A DNA stretch of 61,774 bases from Gemmatimonadota bacterium (lineage in GTDB: Bacteria > Gemmatimonadota > Gemmatimonadetes > Palauibacterales > Palauibacteraceae). The position numbers were made by a program, and so were the translations under genes. Location of the stretch: NCBI GenBank assembly GCA_021295785.1, contig JAGWBR010000003.1, positions 1 to 61,774 of the forward strand. Reading direction: 5' to 3'. Position 1 is the stretch's first letter; each line of letters opens with the position of its first letter. Under the pieces are notes generated by a model. That model did not search any database. It was not told the DNA's origin and saw nothing but the letters and a program-made list of their open reading frames with translations. Shown here one piece after another: positions 44,461-53,308 of this stretch.

Positions 44461-44629
44461 CGTGGCGCGGAAAATGCGGTTCGGACCACTGCCTAACAAC
44501 CCGCGTGGCCACACCGGCCTCCCAACCTCCGCGGTGACGGCGATTGGGACCCAGCGGTGTGCACTCCCGCGGGGTCGGCGGTAGAATCGTTGCAACGACA
44601 GAGAGCAGGCGCGTGTTTTTTTCATCACC

Positions 44630-45391
44630 ATGGAGAACGCCACAATTTCGATTTCGGACTCTCCCGCCGGGGGTGATTCAGGGCGGCCGGATGCAGGCGA
44701 GCAACCTCGCCTGCGCCTGGTCCGCGGGGGGCAGGCCGGGAACGAACCGGCCGAGCGCACCTGGGACACCCCGGTCGCCGAAGAGAACACCCCCGCCGGC
44801 GGTTCGGCGGACGGCGGTTCGGCGGACAACGGACTGGGCGACGAACCGGCGCTGGTGGACGCGATTCGGGCCGGGAACCTGGAGGCCTTTGCCCCGCTCG
44901 CCGCACGGTACATGGCACCCGCCTACGCCATCTCGCTTTCGATCATGCGGAACGAGTTGGACGCCGAGGACGCGGTCCAGACAGCTTTGGTCAGGGCCTT
45001 GGAGCGGATCAACCAGCTGCGGCCGGGGAGCCCGTTCGGCCCGTGGTTTTATCGGGTACTCAGGAGCACATGCCTGAACCTGCGCCGCCGCGAAAACTTG
45101 AGGACGCATGCCAGCATCTCCGATGTGCCGGCGGCTGCCGCCCCCGAGAACACGGAACCGGCCAGACAGTTTGAACAGAGTGAAGCGAGGCGAAAAATAC
45201 TGGACGCTCTCGCGCAACTGCCCGAAAAGCAGCGCACGGCTGTACTGATGTACGACCTTGAAGGATACGAACACGGGGCGATCGCCACGGTATTGAACGT
45301 CGCCGTTGGAACTTCGCGCGCCAACCTGTTTCACGGTCGGCAGGCGCTCAGGCGCATACTCGCGGAGATGGACGACCAGGACGGGAACTGA
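44630..45391 (+). CDS. ECF sigma-70 factor with long N-terminal extension
   Basis: The 253-residue product begins with about 70 polar, Gly/Ala/Glu-rich residues not found in usual ECF sigma factors. Region 2 follows (ALVDAIRAGNLEAFAPLAAR, AEDAVQTALVRALERI, FGPWFYRVLRST), then region 4 (LDALAQLPEKQRTAVLMYDL and GAIATVLNVAVGTSRANLF). The ATG at 44630 is the only canonical start that includes the extension; a TAGAAT box lies 43 bases upstream (44582-44587). It heads an apparent operon with a membrane protein, a periplasmic helical protein and efflux genes. Confidence 0.88.
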   Translation: MENATISISDSPAGGDSGRPDAGEQPRLRLVRGGQAGNEPAERTWDTPVAEENTPAGGSADGGSADNGLGDEPALVDAIRAGNLEAFAPLAARYMAPAYAISLSIMRNELDAEDAVQTALVRALERINQLRPGSPFGPWFYRVLRSTCLNLRRRENLRTHASISDVPAAAAPENTEPARQFEQSEARRKILDALAQLPEKQRTAVLMYDLEGYEHGAIATVLNVAVGTSRANLFHGRQALRRILAEMDDQDGN

Positions 45392-45393
45392 CC

Positions 45394-45834
45394 ATGGACA
45401 GCAACTGGAAGGAATCGGGTGGAGCACGGACGCCGAGGCAGTGGCCGGATTGGGCCGAACCCCTCTACCCCGACAACGCTACGATCGGCCGGCTTCGTCG
45501 TTCGGTCGCGGTGGCGGTGGATTCGGTTTTGGAGCGTCGTACTCGCAGCTCGCTCGGCGTAGCCATCGGGTGGGCCTCGGTAGTCGGACCCATTGCCGCC
45601 GCCATCGCCATAGTGTTTGGGGTGCTGGCCTACCGCGCAGGCGCCGCTGGCGACCCGGCGTTCGCCAGGGCTGGGCCAGCCGCGACCGAATCTCCGTCGT
45701 GGGCGAGCTCCAGCAACGATCAGGAGCTTCTGTTCATGCTCGCCCCGGAGGCGGAGGCACCGCCCGACCTGCTGCTTACTTCCGAACGGCCCAGTCCCGA
45801 CGAGGTCCTGGCCGCAACGTTCATTGCCTGGTAA
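45394..45834 (+). CDS. one-pass membrane protein, possible anti-sigma partner
   Basis: The 146-residue product has a cytoplasmic N-terminus of about 52 residues with a basic helix (IGRLRRSVAVAVDSVLERR), one membrane helix (about 54-80), and a short Pro/Glu-rich outer part. It starts two bases after the sigma gene stop. Size, topology and position match small anti-sigma factors, but there is no zinc motif or family signature, so the role is inferred. Confidence 0.65.
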   Translation: MDSNWKESGGARTPRQWPDWAEPLYPDNATIGRLRRSVAVAVDSVLERRTRSSLGVAIGWASVVGPIAAAIAIVFGVLAYRAGAAGDPAFARAGPAATESPSWASSSNDQELLFMLAPEAEAPPDLLLTSERPSPDEVLAATFIAW

Positions 45835-45849
45835 CCGGACGACCGTACC

Positions 45850-46371
45850 ATGATGTCTGCCAGAGTCAAGGCTGCGGGCCTGTTTGCCGTTGTTTTCCTT
45901 GCCGGTGCTGCTATCGGGCTCGCCGCCATCCAGTGGATGGGCGGTGGGGGCAGCAGCTCCGTTCAGCAAGACACGCTCTCAGACACCGCCGCGGACTCCA
46001 ACGGAGACCCGTCGAGCAATTCCGGTTCCGGCGCTCCTGACGTTCCCGGCCGTTCCCCCCAGCGGCTCACGACTATCGAGCAGTTCGCCGACGACCTGGG
46101 CCTTGATCAGGACCAGCGCCAGCAAATCGAATTCACCCTCGAAGGGTTCCGCAGCGGGGTCGAAGCCCTGCAGCGATCGGTCCGTCGCGACTACCGGTTG
46201 TTCGTCGACTCGGTGCGCGCTGAAATCGAATCGATCCTCGACAGCGTACAAGTCGAACAGTACAGAGCGCTGCTGAGGGAACGGTACGGCGGCGACCGCA
46301 ACGGGCGCGGCGAGCAGAACGGGCGTGACGAAGAGTCCGGTTCTGGCCGCGACGGCGCGGGCAACGGGTAA
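45850..46371 (+). CDS. membrane-anchored periplasmic helical protein (CpxP/Metal_resist-like)
   Basis: The 173-residue product has an N-terminal anchor (residues 7-30) and a Ser/Gly/Asp-rich linker. A helical-hairpin region (about 70-145; LTTIEQFADDLGLDQDQRQQIEFTLEGF and VQVEQYRALLRERYGG) follows the pattern of CpxP/Spy and heavy-metal-resistance sensors such as CnrX. The tail is polar. After residue 30 it contains no His, Cys or Met, so metal sensing in the CnrX manner is unlikely. It may be a periplasmic chaperone or a stress-sensing co-regulator of the sigma factor. Confidence 0.65.
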   Translation: MMSARVKAAGLFAVVFLAGAAIGLAAIQWMGGGGSSSVQQDTLSDTAADSNGDPSSNSGSGAPDVPGRSPQRLTTIEQFADDLGLDQDQRQQIEFTLEGFRSGVEALQRSVRRDYRLFVDSVRAEIESILDSVQVEQYRALLRERYGGDRNGRGEQNGRDEESGSGRDGAGNG

Positions 46372-46398
46372 CGAGTTAGACGGGAGAAACCAAGCAAG

Positions 46399-47805
46399 TT
46401 GAAGAATTTCACGAACCACCTACAGGGAGAGCGCTCCGGGCACGGGGGGCGCTGCGCGGGCATCAAGATCTCGGCCCAGGCGTTTGTTGCGGCCGTCTTT
46501 TGCCTTGCGGGCCTTGGGGGACCATCCGTCGCCCCGGCAGCCGCGCAAGAAGCGGGCGCGTTCCAAGAGCTGGATTTCCGGCCGATAACCGTGGACGAGG
46601 CGGTAGACATTGCCCTGCGGCGTAATCCCGGGCTGCTCCAGTCGGCCCTGGCCCTTGAGCAGGCCGAGCACTCGAGGCTTTCGGCGGTGGGCAGCCTTTT
46701 GCCGTCGCTTTCGATGAATTACAGGTATTCGAAGTCGTCGTCGGCGGTACTCGACTTCACTCAACAGAGTTTTGCCAGAACCAGCTATTCGACCGGGGTG
46801 TCGGCCAGCTACAACCTGTTTGACGGGTGGGGCAGGTTCACCAGCCTGCGCGGAGCGACCCTGGGCGTACAGCAGCAGAATGCCCGCTACCGGCAGACGG
46901 TTTTCCAGACCATTCAGCAGGTCAAGCAGATCTATTCGGCCGCCGTCGCCTCCCGGGAATTAGTCGGGGTGGAGGAACGTCGCCTGGCCCGGCAGAGAGA
47001 CCAGCTGGCCTTCGTGGAACAGCAGCTGGAGCTGGGCCGCGCCACCCTGGCGGACCTGCTCGGCTCTCAGGTAGAGGTCAACAACGCCAGTCTGACCCTG
47101 CTCAATGCCCAGAACAGTGCTCGCACCCAGCGGTTCAGGTTGACCGAGGCGATAGGCTCGGATCAGCAGGTCGGCCCGGCGATCGGCGCCGAACTCGACG
47201 AGGCACCGCTTGGCGTTTCGCGAGAGGAATTGTTCCAGGTCGCAGTTAACGCCGCGCCGGCCGTCCAGGCGGCCGAAGCGGCGGTGGAAGCGGCGGAGAA
47301 TTCCCTTTCGTCGGCCCGTTCCGCCTACATCCCCTCGCTGTCGGTCAGCGGCGGATACAGCTGGTCGAACACCGAGTACCCCGTCGGCAATCGGTCGTGG
47401 TCGTTCTCTCTAGGCGGTTCCTACCCGCTGTTTAACGGTTTCCAGCGCGAGACGCGGGTATACCAGGCACAGGTCAACCTGGACACCTCGCTCCAACAGC
47501 GCCGGGCGGAAATGCTGAACCTGAGCTCCGAACTGGACGCGGCATACAGCAGCGCCACTTCGGCGCAGGCCGGCATTGGATTGGCGTCGCAGAGTGTGGA
47601 ACTGAGCGAAGAGCGGCTCCGGGTGGTGCAGGAGCGTTACCGCCTTGGTATGACCACGATCCTGGAACTTCAGGACGCCCAGATCCAGCTTACGCAGGCG
47701 GAGGCTGATCTCGTTGGCCGGCGGTTCGATTATCAGCTGGCATTGGCCTCGATCGAGGCGTTGTTGGGGCTTTCCATCGAGGAATTGCAGACCGGGACGC
47801 AGTAA
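46399..47805 (+). CDS. TolC-family outer membrane efflux protein
   Basis: The product of up to 468 residues forms the outer-membrane channel of export systems. It has a signal peptide (hydrophobic stretch ending VAPAAAQ-EA) and two tandem OEP repeats. Key features are VDEAVDIALRRNPGLLQSAL, a coiled-coil QQLELGRATLADLLGSQ, and the second repeat SLSVSGGYSWSNTEYP with ERYRLGMTTILELQDAQIQL. The TTG start is the first canonical codon; the leader begins with Lys/Asn as expected. It lies 27 bases after the helical protein and 42 before the fusion protein. Confidence 0.92.
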   Translation: MKNFTNHLQGERSGHGGRCAGIKISAQAFVAAVFCLAGLGGPSVAPAAAQEAGAFQELDFRPITVDEAVDIALRRNPGLLQSALALEQAEHSRLSAVGSLLPSLSMNYRYSKSSSAVLDFTQQSFARTSYSTGVSASYNLFDGWGRFTSLRGATLGVQQQNARYRQTVFQTIQQVKQIYSAAVASRELVGVEERRLARQRDQLAFVEQQLELGRATLADLLGSQVEVNNASLTLLNAQNSARTQRFRLTEAIGSDQQVGPAIGAELDEAPLGVSREELFQVAVNAAPAVQAAEAAVEAAENSLSSARSAYIPSLSVSGGYSWSNTEYPVGNRSWSFSLGGSYPLFNGFQRETRVYQAQVNLDTSLQQRRAEMLNLSSELDAAYSSATSAQAGIGLASQSVELSEERLRVVQERYRLGMTTILELQDAQIQLTQAEADLVGRRFDYQLALASIEALLGLSIEELQTGTQ

Positions 47806-47847
47806 CAGACCGCGGTGACAAGCGGCAGGAGCAGCAGGGACAGACCA

Positions 47848-49332
47848 ATGAAGCAGAACAGTTTTTTGCGGGAGATCGTGTGGCGCGCGGGCGCAGGCAG
47901 TCCAGCGGGCCGCGAGACGGCAGACCGGCTCGCTCTCGCCGCGGTCATTGTGTCGGCAACGGCGGCGGCGGGGTGCGCAGCGGAGGCCGGTGGCGCGGAA
48001 GAACAGCTCCTGCAGACCATGACCGTCGGCCGGGCCACAATCGTGTCCAGCGTCGACGCCTCCGGCACGGTGGAACCCATTCGAGTTATCGAGGTCAAGT
48101 CTCAGGCCGGCGGCGAGATCCTTGAACTGCCGGTCGAACTGGGAGACATGGTCGGCGCGGGCACTCTGCTGGCCCGGATCGACCCCCGGGACGTCAACAA
48201 CGCCTTTGACCAGGCCCAGGCCGATTTTGATGTAGCGGTGGCCCGTCAGGAGGTTTCGCAACGGCAGCTCGGAAGGGTCGAAGAGCTCCACACCGGCGAA
48301 ATGGCCACTGACGAAGAACTCGAAAACGCCATGCTGGAGAAGGCCAACGCCGAAGCCTCGCTGGTCAGGGCCCGGACGAACCTGGATCTGGCCCGCGACA
48401 AGCTGAACGACGTGACTCTCAGGGCACCGATCACGGGTACCGTGGTCGAGCGCACCGTCGAGGAGGGTCAGGTGGTAACGGGCACGCGGGACCTGACGGG
48501 CGGCACCGTGCTCATGCGGATGGCGGATCTCACCGAAGTGCAGGTGAGGATGTTCGTTGACGAACAAGACATCGGGCGCCTGAACCCGGGGCTGCCGGCG
48601 GAGATAACCGTTGACGCCTTCCCGAGTCGCACGTTCCAGGGGACGGTGCTGAAGATTGAACCACAGGCCGTGGTCCAGCAGAATGTGACCATGTTCGCCG
48701 TTCTCACCCGCATCCCCAACCCTGACGACCTGCTGCGTCCCGGGATGAATTCTGAGGTGAGCGTGGTTATCGGCCGGGAAGAGAACGCCCTCTCCATTGG
48801 CAACAGCGGGATCAAGACCACGAGCGAGGCCCAACAACTGGTGAGCGCACTCGGGATCGACCTCGACATCAACGCCGCCGTTCGCGAGTTCCAGACCCGG
48901 GAGGGCGGGGACGGCCAGGGCGCGTCGGACCAACCCGAAGAGGAAGAGATGCTCGGCGGGGTGCCGGTCTCGCAGCTCGGCTCAATGTCGCAGTCCGAGC
49001 GGGCGGAGTGGTTCGGCAACCTCACCGCCGAGGAGCGCCAGCGGGTTGGGGCGCTCATGCGAGAAGCGTTCGCGGCCCAGCAGGGTTCAGCCCGTGCCCA
49101 GGCCGCCAATCCGGCCGCTCCCCGGCCCGCGGTGGCGTTTTACTATGACGGGTCGGGCATGCTCACCGCCAAGCCCATCATGATCGGTCTTTCCGATTTC
49201 GACAACACGCATGTGTTGCGTGGCCTTGACGAGGGCGAGGAGATAGTGGCGCTTCCGTTCTCGCTGGTCCAGCAGCAGGAGTTCTTGCAGCGAATCCGTA
49301 ACAGGACCCGACTGCCCATCGGAGGCGGCTGA
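47848..49332 (+). CDS. HlyD/MacA-type membrane-fusion protein
   Basis: The 494-residue periplasmic adaptor joins an inner-membrane pump to TolC. It has a hydrophobic leader with a lipobox-like ATAAAGC, then the lipoyl/barrel-sandwich half (VEVKSQAGGEILELPVELGDMV), a coiled-coil hairpin (about residues 115-165), and the second lipoyl half (LRAPITGTVVERTVEEGQVV). The beta-barrel domain begins near VQVRMFVDEQDIG. An extra segment of about 115 residues (about 315-430) is inserted before the last strands. It is acidic and helical and includes LTAEERQRVGALMREAF. The ATG at 47848 has an AGGGA site. Its TGA overlaps the permease ATG by one base. Confidence 0.9.
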   Translation: MKQNSFLREIVWRAGAGSPAGRETADRLALAAVIVSATAAAGCAAEAGGAEEQLLQTMTVGRATIVSSVDASGTVEPIRVIEVKSQAGGEILELPVELGDMVGAGTLLARIDPRDVNNAFDQAQADFDVAVARQEVSQRQLGRVEELHTGEMATDEELENAMLEKANAEASLVRARTNLDLARDKLNDVTLRAPITGTVVERTVEEGQVVTGTRDLTGGTVLMRMADLTEVQVRMFVDEQDIGRLNPGLPAEITVDAFPSRTFQGTVLKIEPQAVVQQNVTMFAVLTRIPNPDDLLRPGMNSEVSVVIGREENALSIGNSGIKTTSEAQQLVSALGIDLDINAAVREFQTREGGDGQGASDQPEEEEMLGGVPVSQLGSMSQSERAEWFGNLTAEERQRVGALMREAFAAQQGSARAQAANPAAPRPAVAFYYDGSGMLTAKPIMIGLSDFDNTHVLRGLDEGEEIVALPFSLVQQQEFLQRIRNRTRLPIGGG

Positions 49333-50543
49333 TGCTCTTTTTCGAAATCCTCCGGGTGGCCATGGACGCCATCCGGGCAAATGCGCTGCGCTCCATTCTC
49401 ACCATGCTGGGTATAGTGATCGGGGTCGGCGCGGTAATCACGATGGTTGCGCTCGGCGAGGGTGCTCAGCGCCGGGTGGAAGAACAGATCCAGGCCTTGG
49501 GCACAAACGTCCTCACGGTTCGACCCGGACAGGGGTGGTTCCGCGGCGTCCGCGGCGGAAACACCCGCATGACGATGGACGACGTGGACGCAGTCCGCGC
49601 CGGCGCGACGGCTATCTCGCAAGTCGCCCCCGAAATGCAGGGCCAACACCAAGTGAGCGTTGGCCGCTCCAACGCCAACATCCGGATTCTCGGCACCACG
49701 CCCAACTTCACGTCCGTGAACAACTACGAGCTGGATATCGGACGTTTCTTCCACGATGGGGAAGACCAGGCCCGGCGTCGGGTGGCCGTCCTGGGCGGAG
49801 CCGTGCCCGGGGTGTTGGGAATTGACCCGTACGAGTTGCTGGGAGGCAACATCTCGATAGCGTCGAACACCTTCGAAATTGTCGGGATTCTCAAAGAGAA
49901 AGGCGGCGGTTGGGGGTGGTTCAACGAGGACGAACAGATCTTCATCCCTGTCCAAACTGCCCAGTTCCGAATACTCGGGACCGAACGAGTGAACTCCTTC
50001 AAGGTCGTGGTGCCCGACGAGACCGCCATGGCGGTCGCAATGGTGCAGATCGAGGATATCCTGCGCCGCGAACACAGGCTCCGCCTTGGCGAGGAGAACG
50101 ATTTCTGGATCTCGGACAACGCTCAGTTTCTTGAGACCCAGCAGGAGAACACCCAGACGTTCACGGTGCTGCTGGCGTCGATTGCCGCGGTCAGTCTCCT
50201 GGTCGGTGGAATCGGCATCATGAACATCATGCTGGTTTCCGTAACCGAACGGACCCGTGAGATCGGGGTCCGAAAGGCGCTCGGGGCCACCCGCGGGGCG
50301 GTGCTGCTCCAGTTCTTGCTCGAAGCCACCACGCTGTGTGTGGCTGGAGGACTTCTGGGGGTGGCGTCCGCGTACGGCATGTCGCAGTTGCTCGCGGAGT
50401 CCGCGGGATGGGTGATGGCGGTCTCGGCCGAAGCAGTCGCCCTGGCCGTGGCGTTCTCATTGGTAGTCGGTCTCTTCTTTGGGATATGGCCAGCCCGCCG
50501 GGCCGCTCGCCTGGATCCGATCGTGGCGCTGCGCTACGAATAG
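49332..50543 (+). CDS. MacB/FtsX-type ABC permease without ATPase domain
   Basis: The 403-residue inner-membrane permease has one N-terminal helix (about 20-42, ILTMLGIVIGVGAVITMVALG), a large periplasmic MacB_PCD domain (about 45-270), and three C-terminal helices (FtsX domain) with TREIGVRKALGATRGAVLLQFLLEA and WPARRAARLDPIVALRYE. Canonical MacB has a fused N-terminal ATPase; here the protein starts at the permease and no ATPase gene is adjacent. The ATPase must be supplied by another locus or by a gene outside the window. It is translationally coupled to the fusion protein. Confidence 0.93.
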   Translation: MLFFEILRVAMDAIRANALRSILTMLGIVIGVGAVITMVALGEGAQRRVEEQIQALGTNVLTVRPGQGWFRGVRGGNTRMTMDDVDAVRAGATAISQVAPEMQGQHQVSVGRSNANIRILGTTPNFTSVNNYELDIGRFFHDGEDQARRRVAVLGGAVPGVLGIDPYELLGGNISIASNTFEIVGILKEKGGGWGWFNEDEQIFIPVQTAQFRILGTERVNSFKVVVPDETAMAVAMVQIEDILRREHRLRLGEENDFWISDNAQFLETQQENTQTFTVLLASIAAVSLLVGGIGIMNIMLVSVTERTREIGVRKALGATRGAVLLQFLLEATTLCVAGGLLGVASAYGMSQLLAESAGWVMAVSAEAVALAVAFSLVVGLFFGIWPARRAARLDPIVALRYE

Positions 50544-50560
50544 CCCGGGCGCCAACCAGA

Positions 50561-51067
50561 ATGCTTGCCCCCCTGCCCGACAGCGCCCGTCTGTGGATGT
50601 TCGGCGCGGCGCGCCCGCTTTCGCCGGCGGAATCCCACCGGGTGCGCGCCCGAATGGCGGATTTCGTCGCCTCGTGGGCAGCGCACGGGAGCCGCTTGCA
50701 CGCGGCGGCCGAAGTGGTGGAAGCTCGGTTCGTCGCTGTCGGAGTGTCGGAGGAGGCAGTTGCGGCGTCGGGATGTTCTATCGATTCTCTGGTGCATGAG
50801 ATCCAAGCGATTGGCGACCGCCTCGGGTGTTCTCTGCTTGATGGGTCGCTGGTTTTCTACCGAACGGACTCCGGGGGGATTGAGTCTTGCACGCGCCGCG
50901 CTTTCGGGCAGATGGCCAGGCGCGGGGACGTCGACCCGGGTACCCCGGTTTTTGACCTTACCGCGCCAACGGTCGGCGACCTTCGCGGTGACGGCTTCGA
51001 GAAGCCGGCGGAGCGGTCGTGGCACCGGCGGCTCCTGCGTGGACGGGCGGTCCAGCCCGCGGTTTAG
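50561..51067 (+). CDS. conserved SGCSID-motif protein, function unknown
   Basis: The 168-residue soluble product begins MLAPLPDSARLWMFGAARPLS and contains the strongly conserved-looking AASGCSIDSLVHEIQAI. I recall this motif from short proteins of Bacteroidota and relatives that are often misnamed ABC transporter ATPases; no Walker motif is present here. The central Cys may be catalytic or redox active. The ATG at 50561 is chosen because the longer frame overlaps the permease gene. Confidence 0.65.
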   Translation: MLAPLPDSARLWMFGAARPLSPAESHRVRARMADFVASWAAHGSRLHAAAEVVEARFVAVGVSEEAVAASGCSIDSLVHEIQAIGDRLGCSLLDGSLVFYRTDSGGIESCTRRAFGQMARRGDVDPGTPVFDLTAPTVGDLRGDGFEKPAERSWHRRLLRGRAVQPAV

Positions 51068-51109
51068 TCGGTTTGGCCCCGGGCCGGTGATTCGGTGCCT
51101 GGTGCCCAA

Positions 51110-52267
51110 ATGAACGCCCGGCGTGATCGCGCGCTGGCCCTCGCCCTCGGCGGGGGCGGAGCGCGGGCGGCTTACCAGGGGGGCGTCATTGCCCACATCG
51201 GCAAGAGGATGCCGGACTTCTCGCCCCCCATTCTTACGGGAGTCTCGGCGGGCAGCATCAACCTGGCGTTTCTCGCGGGCTCGCCGGGACGCTTTGGCGA
51301 TTCCTCGGCCGCGATCAGGCAAGCATGGCTGAGGCTGCGCACGCAACACGTGTTCGACGCCAGCCTGCCGCGGTTACTCTGGGGTGCGGTGCGCCTTGGA
51401 GCGGCGGTGGTGGCGGGCCGCAATCCGCTTTCCGCGGGGTTCAGGAGCGTGGTGGGCACATCGCCGCTACGCCAAATACTGGCCAACGCACTGCCGTCGG
51501 GCGCAATCCAGTCGGGAATAGACGCCGGGCGGTTTCGGTCCGTGGGTATTTCGGCGGCCTCTTACCAGACCGGCCGCACCACGCTTTTTTCTCAGGGCTG
51601 GTCCCCCCGCGCCCCCCGGCAGGAATTCTCACACCTGCGGCACGTTTTCGACCAGATCGGCGTTGAGCATGTGATGGCTTCGGCGGCGATTCCACTGCTT
51701 TTCCCCGCTGTGAAGATCGGCCAGCAGTACTACGGCGACGGGAGTTTTCGGTCACCGTCGCCGCTGGCCCCCGCTGTGCGGTTGGGGGCAGACCGCATCT
51801 TTACGATCTCAACCCGGTCGCGTCCGCCCGGACTCGTTCCCCAGCGAGCAGATTCGGTCGGTTACCCGCCCCCGGCGCGAATACTGGGCTTGCTGCTCAA
51901 CTCGGTGTTTCTCGACACACTGGACTGGGACTCGGCGCACCTGGAGCGGACCAACGAACTGGTGGCACGACTTGGCCCGGCAAACACGCGAAACGGCCCG
52001 CGCCATATCGACCTTTTCGTGCTGCGCCCGTCAGAAGACATCGGGCAACTTGCCGGGGAGTTTGAGCGCACCCTGCCCTCGGGACTCCGCCGGGTCGTGA
52101 GGGGGTTGTCGGGCAGGCGGTCGAAAACGGCCGATTTTCTGAGTTACCTCATGTTCGAACCCGAGTACCTTTCCCGCCTGATAGCCTTGGGAGAGAGGGA
52201 CGCCGAGGCCAACTGGGGCGCCATTGCGGCTTTTCTGTCCGGGGCCGGGGTTGATCATCCCGGCTGA
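51110..52267 (+). CDS. patatin-like phospholipase
   Basis: The 385-residue product is a predicted lipid acyl hydrolase with a Ser-Asp dyad. It has the oxyanion loop ALALGGGGARAAYQGG, the nucleophile elbow GVSAGSINLAF (GxSxG) and the catalytic Asp in YYGDGSFR (a DGS variant of the usual DG[GA]). No membrane helix or secretion signal is seen. An in-frame GTG at 51095 would add five residues. It converges with the FNR gene; only 8 bases separate the stops. Confidence 0.88.
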   Translation: MNARRDRALALALGGGGARAAYQGGVIAHIGKRMPDFSPPILTGVSAGSINLAFLAGSPGRFGDSSAAIRQAWLRLRTQHVFDASLPRLLWGAVRLGAAVVAGRNPLSAGFRSVVGTSPLRQILANALPSGAIQSGIDAGRFRSVGISAASYQTGRTTLFSQGWSPRAPRQEFSHLRHVFDQIGVEHVMASAAIPLLFPAVKIGQQYYGDGSFRSPSPLAPAVRLGADRIFTISTRSRPPGLVPQRADSVGYPPPARILGLLLNSVFLDTLDWDSAHLERTNELVARLGPANTRNGPRHIDLFVLRPSEDIGQLAGEFERTLPSGLRRVVRGLSGRRSKTADFLSYLMFEPEYLSRLIALGERDAEANWGAIAAFLSGAGVDHPG

Positions 52268-52275
52268 CCGTCGGG

Positions 52276-53283
52276 CTAGTTGAACGCCTTCGAGCTGGTG
52301 GAGTGCCCCGGGTTGACCCGGGCGGTGGGATCAACGTGGTGGACCGCGTTATTGACCGCGATCGCAGCTTCACCGAACCCCGTGGAAATCAGGTCCAACT
52401 TCCCGTCGTAGGTGGTGATGTCGCCTGCCGCGTAGACACCCGGGACGTTGGTCCGCATCCGCTGGTCAACCACTATCCGGTTCTTCTCGATCTCCAGCCC
52501 CCAGTCGGCAATCGGGCCAAGGCTGGGCACGAAACCGATCAGCGCCAGGACGCAGTCGACTTCCAGATCACGGCGCTCCTTGGATTTGGTGTCCATGATG
52601 GTGACCGACTCCACCCTGTCTCCGCCCTTGAACTCCGCGGCGACTTGGTAGGTCAGTAGCTCCACAAATCCCCCAGTCACCTTTTCCCGAACTTGTTCCA
52701 CGGTCCTCTCGTGGGCGCGGAACTTGTCCGACCGGTGAATCTGGGTCAGTTCGGCGGCGATGTCGCTGAGGCCCAGGCTCCAGTCGAAAGCTGAATCTCC
52801 GCCGCCGACAATCAGGACCCGCTTGTCTCGGTATTTCTCGGGATCGGCGACGTGCGTATCGATGCCGTTGGCAATGAAATCGTCCCAACCCGGGGCCTTG
52901 ATCTCTCGGCTCTTGAAGGACCCCTTCCCACCGGCGATTACGATCGATCTTGTCGGCCTCGGCCCCGCGTCGGTGGTCAGGTCAAACATGTTTTCACGCG
53001 GATTCAGCTCCATCACCTGCTCGCCCAGGCATACCTCGGCACCGAACTGCAACCCCTGCTCGACCAGCTCCGCCGCCAGATCCTTGGCCAGGATCCTCGG
53101 GAAGCCCCCCACGTCAAACACGTCCTTTTCAGGGTAGAGGGCGGTCAGCTGCCCTCCCAGTTCAGGTAGCGTGTCGATGACGCGGGCCGATACCTCCCGC
53201 ATGCCCGCATAGAACAACCCGTAGAGGCCGGTTGGGCCGCCCCCGATGATTGTAACGTCGACTGTGTCGCGGCTGTCGGTCAT
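52276..53283 (-). CDS. ferredoxin/flavodoxin-NADP+ reductase, TrxR-like
   Basis: The 335-residue flavoprotein has an N-terminal FAD loop (VTIIGGGPTGLYGLFYAGM), an NADPH loop (VLIVGGGDSAFDWSLGL) and the late FAD motif (GVYAAGDITTYDGKLDLISTGFGEAA). It has no CxxC pair, which separates it from thioredoxin reductase and matches YumC-type ferredoxin reductases. The ATG at 53283 lies 25 bases after the pgsA stop in the ssb-pgsA-FNR operon. Confidence 0.92.
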   Translation of the reverse strand: MTDSRDTVDVTIIGGGPTGLYGLFYAGMREVSARVIDTLPELGGQLTALYPEKDVFDVGGFPRILAKDLAAELVEQGLQFGAEVCLGEQVMELNPRENMFDLTTDAGPRPTRSIVIAGGKGSFKSREIKAPGWDDFIANGIDTHVADPEKYRDKRVLIVGGGDSAFDWSLGLSDIAAELTQIHRSDKFRAHERTVEQVREKVTGGFVELLTYQVAAEFKGGDRVESVTIMDTKSKERRDLEVDCVLALIGFVPSLGPIADWGLEIEKNRIVVDQRMRTNVPGVYAAGDITTYDGKLDLISTGFGEAAIAVNNAVHHVDPTARVNPGHSTSSKAFN

Positions 53284-53308
53284 CGTGTCGTCGCCGCTGC
53301 CGGGTCCA

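Noticed and set aside
45850-46371. Metal sensor of the CnrX type
   Set aside because: The periplasmic part has no His, Cys or Met, so the metal ligands of CnrX are missing; only the fold-like pattern is kept.
52276-53283. Thioredoxin reductase
   Set aside because: The CxxC redox pair between the FAD and NADPH domains is absent, which points to a ferredoxin-NADP+ reductase.
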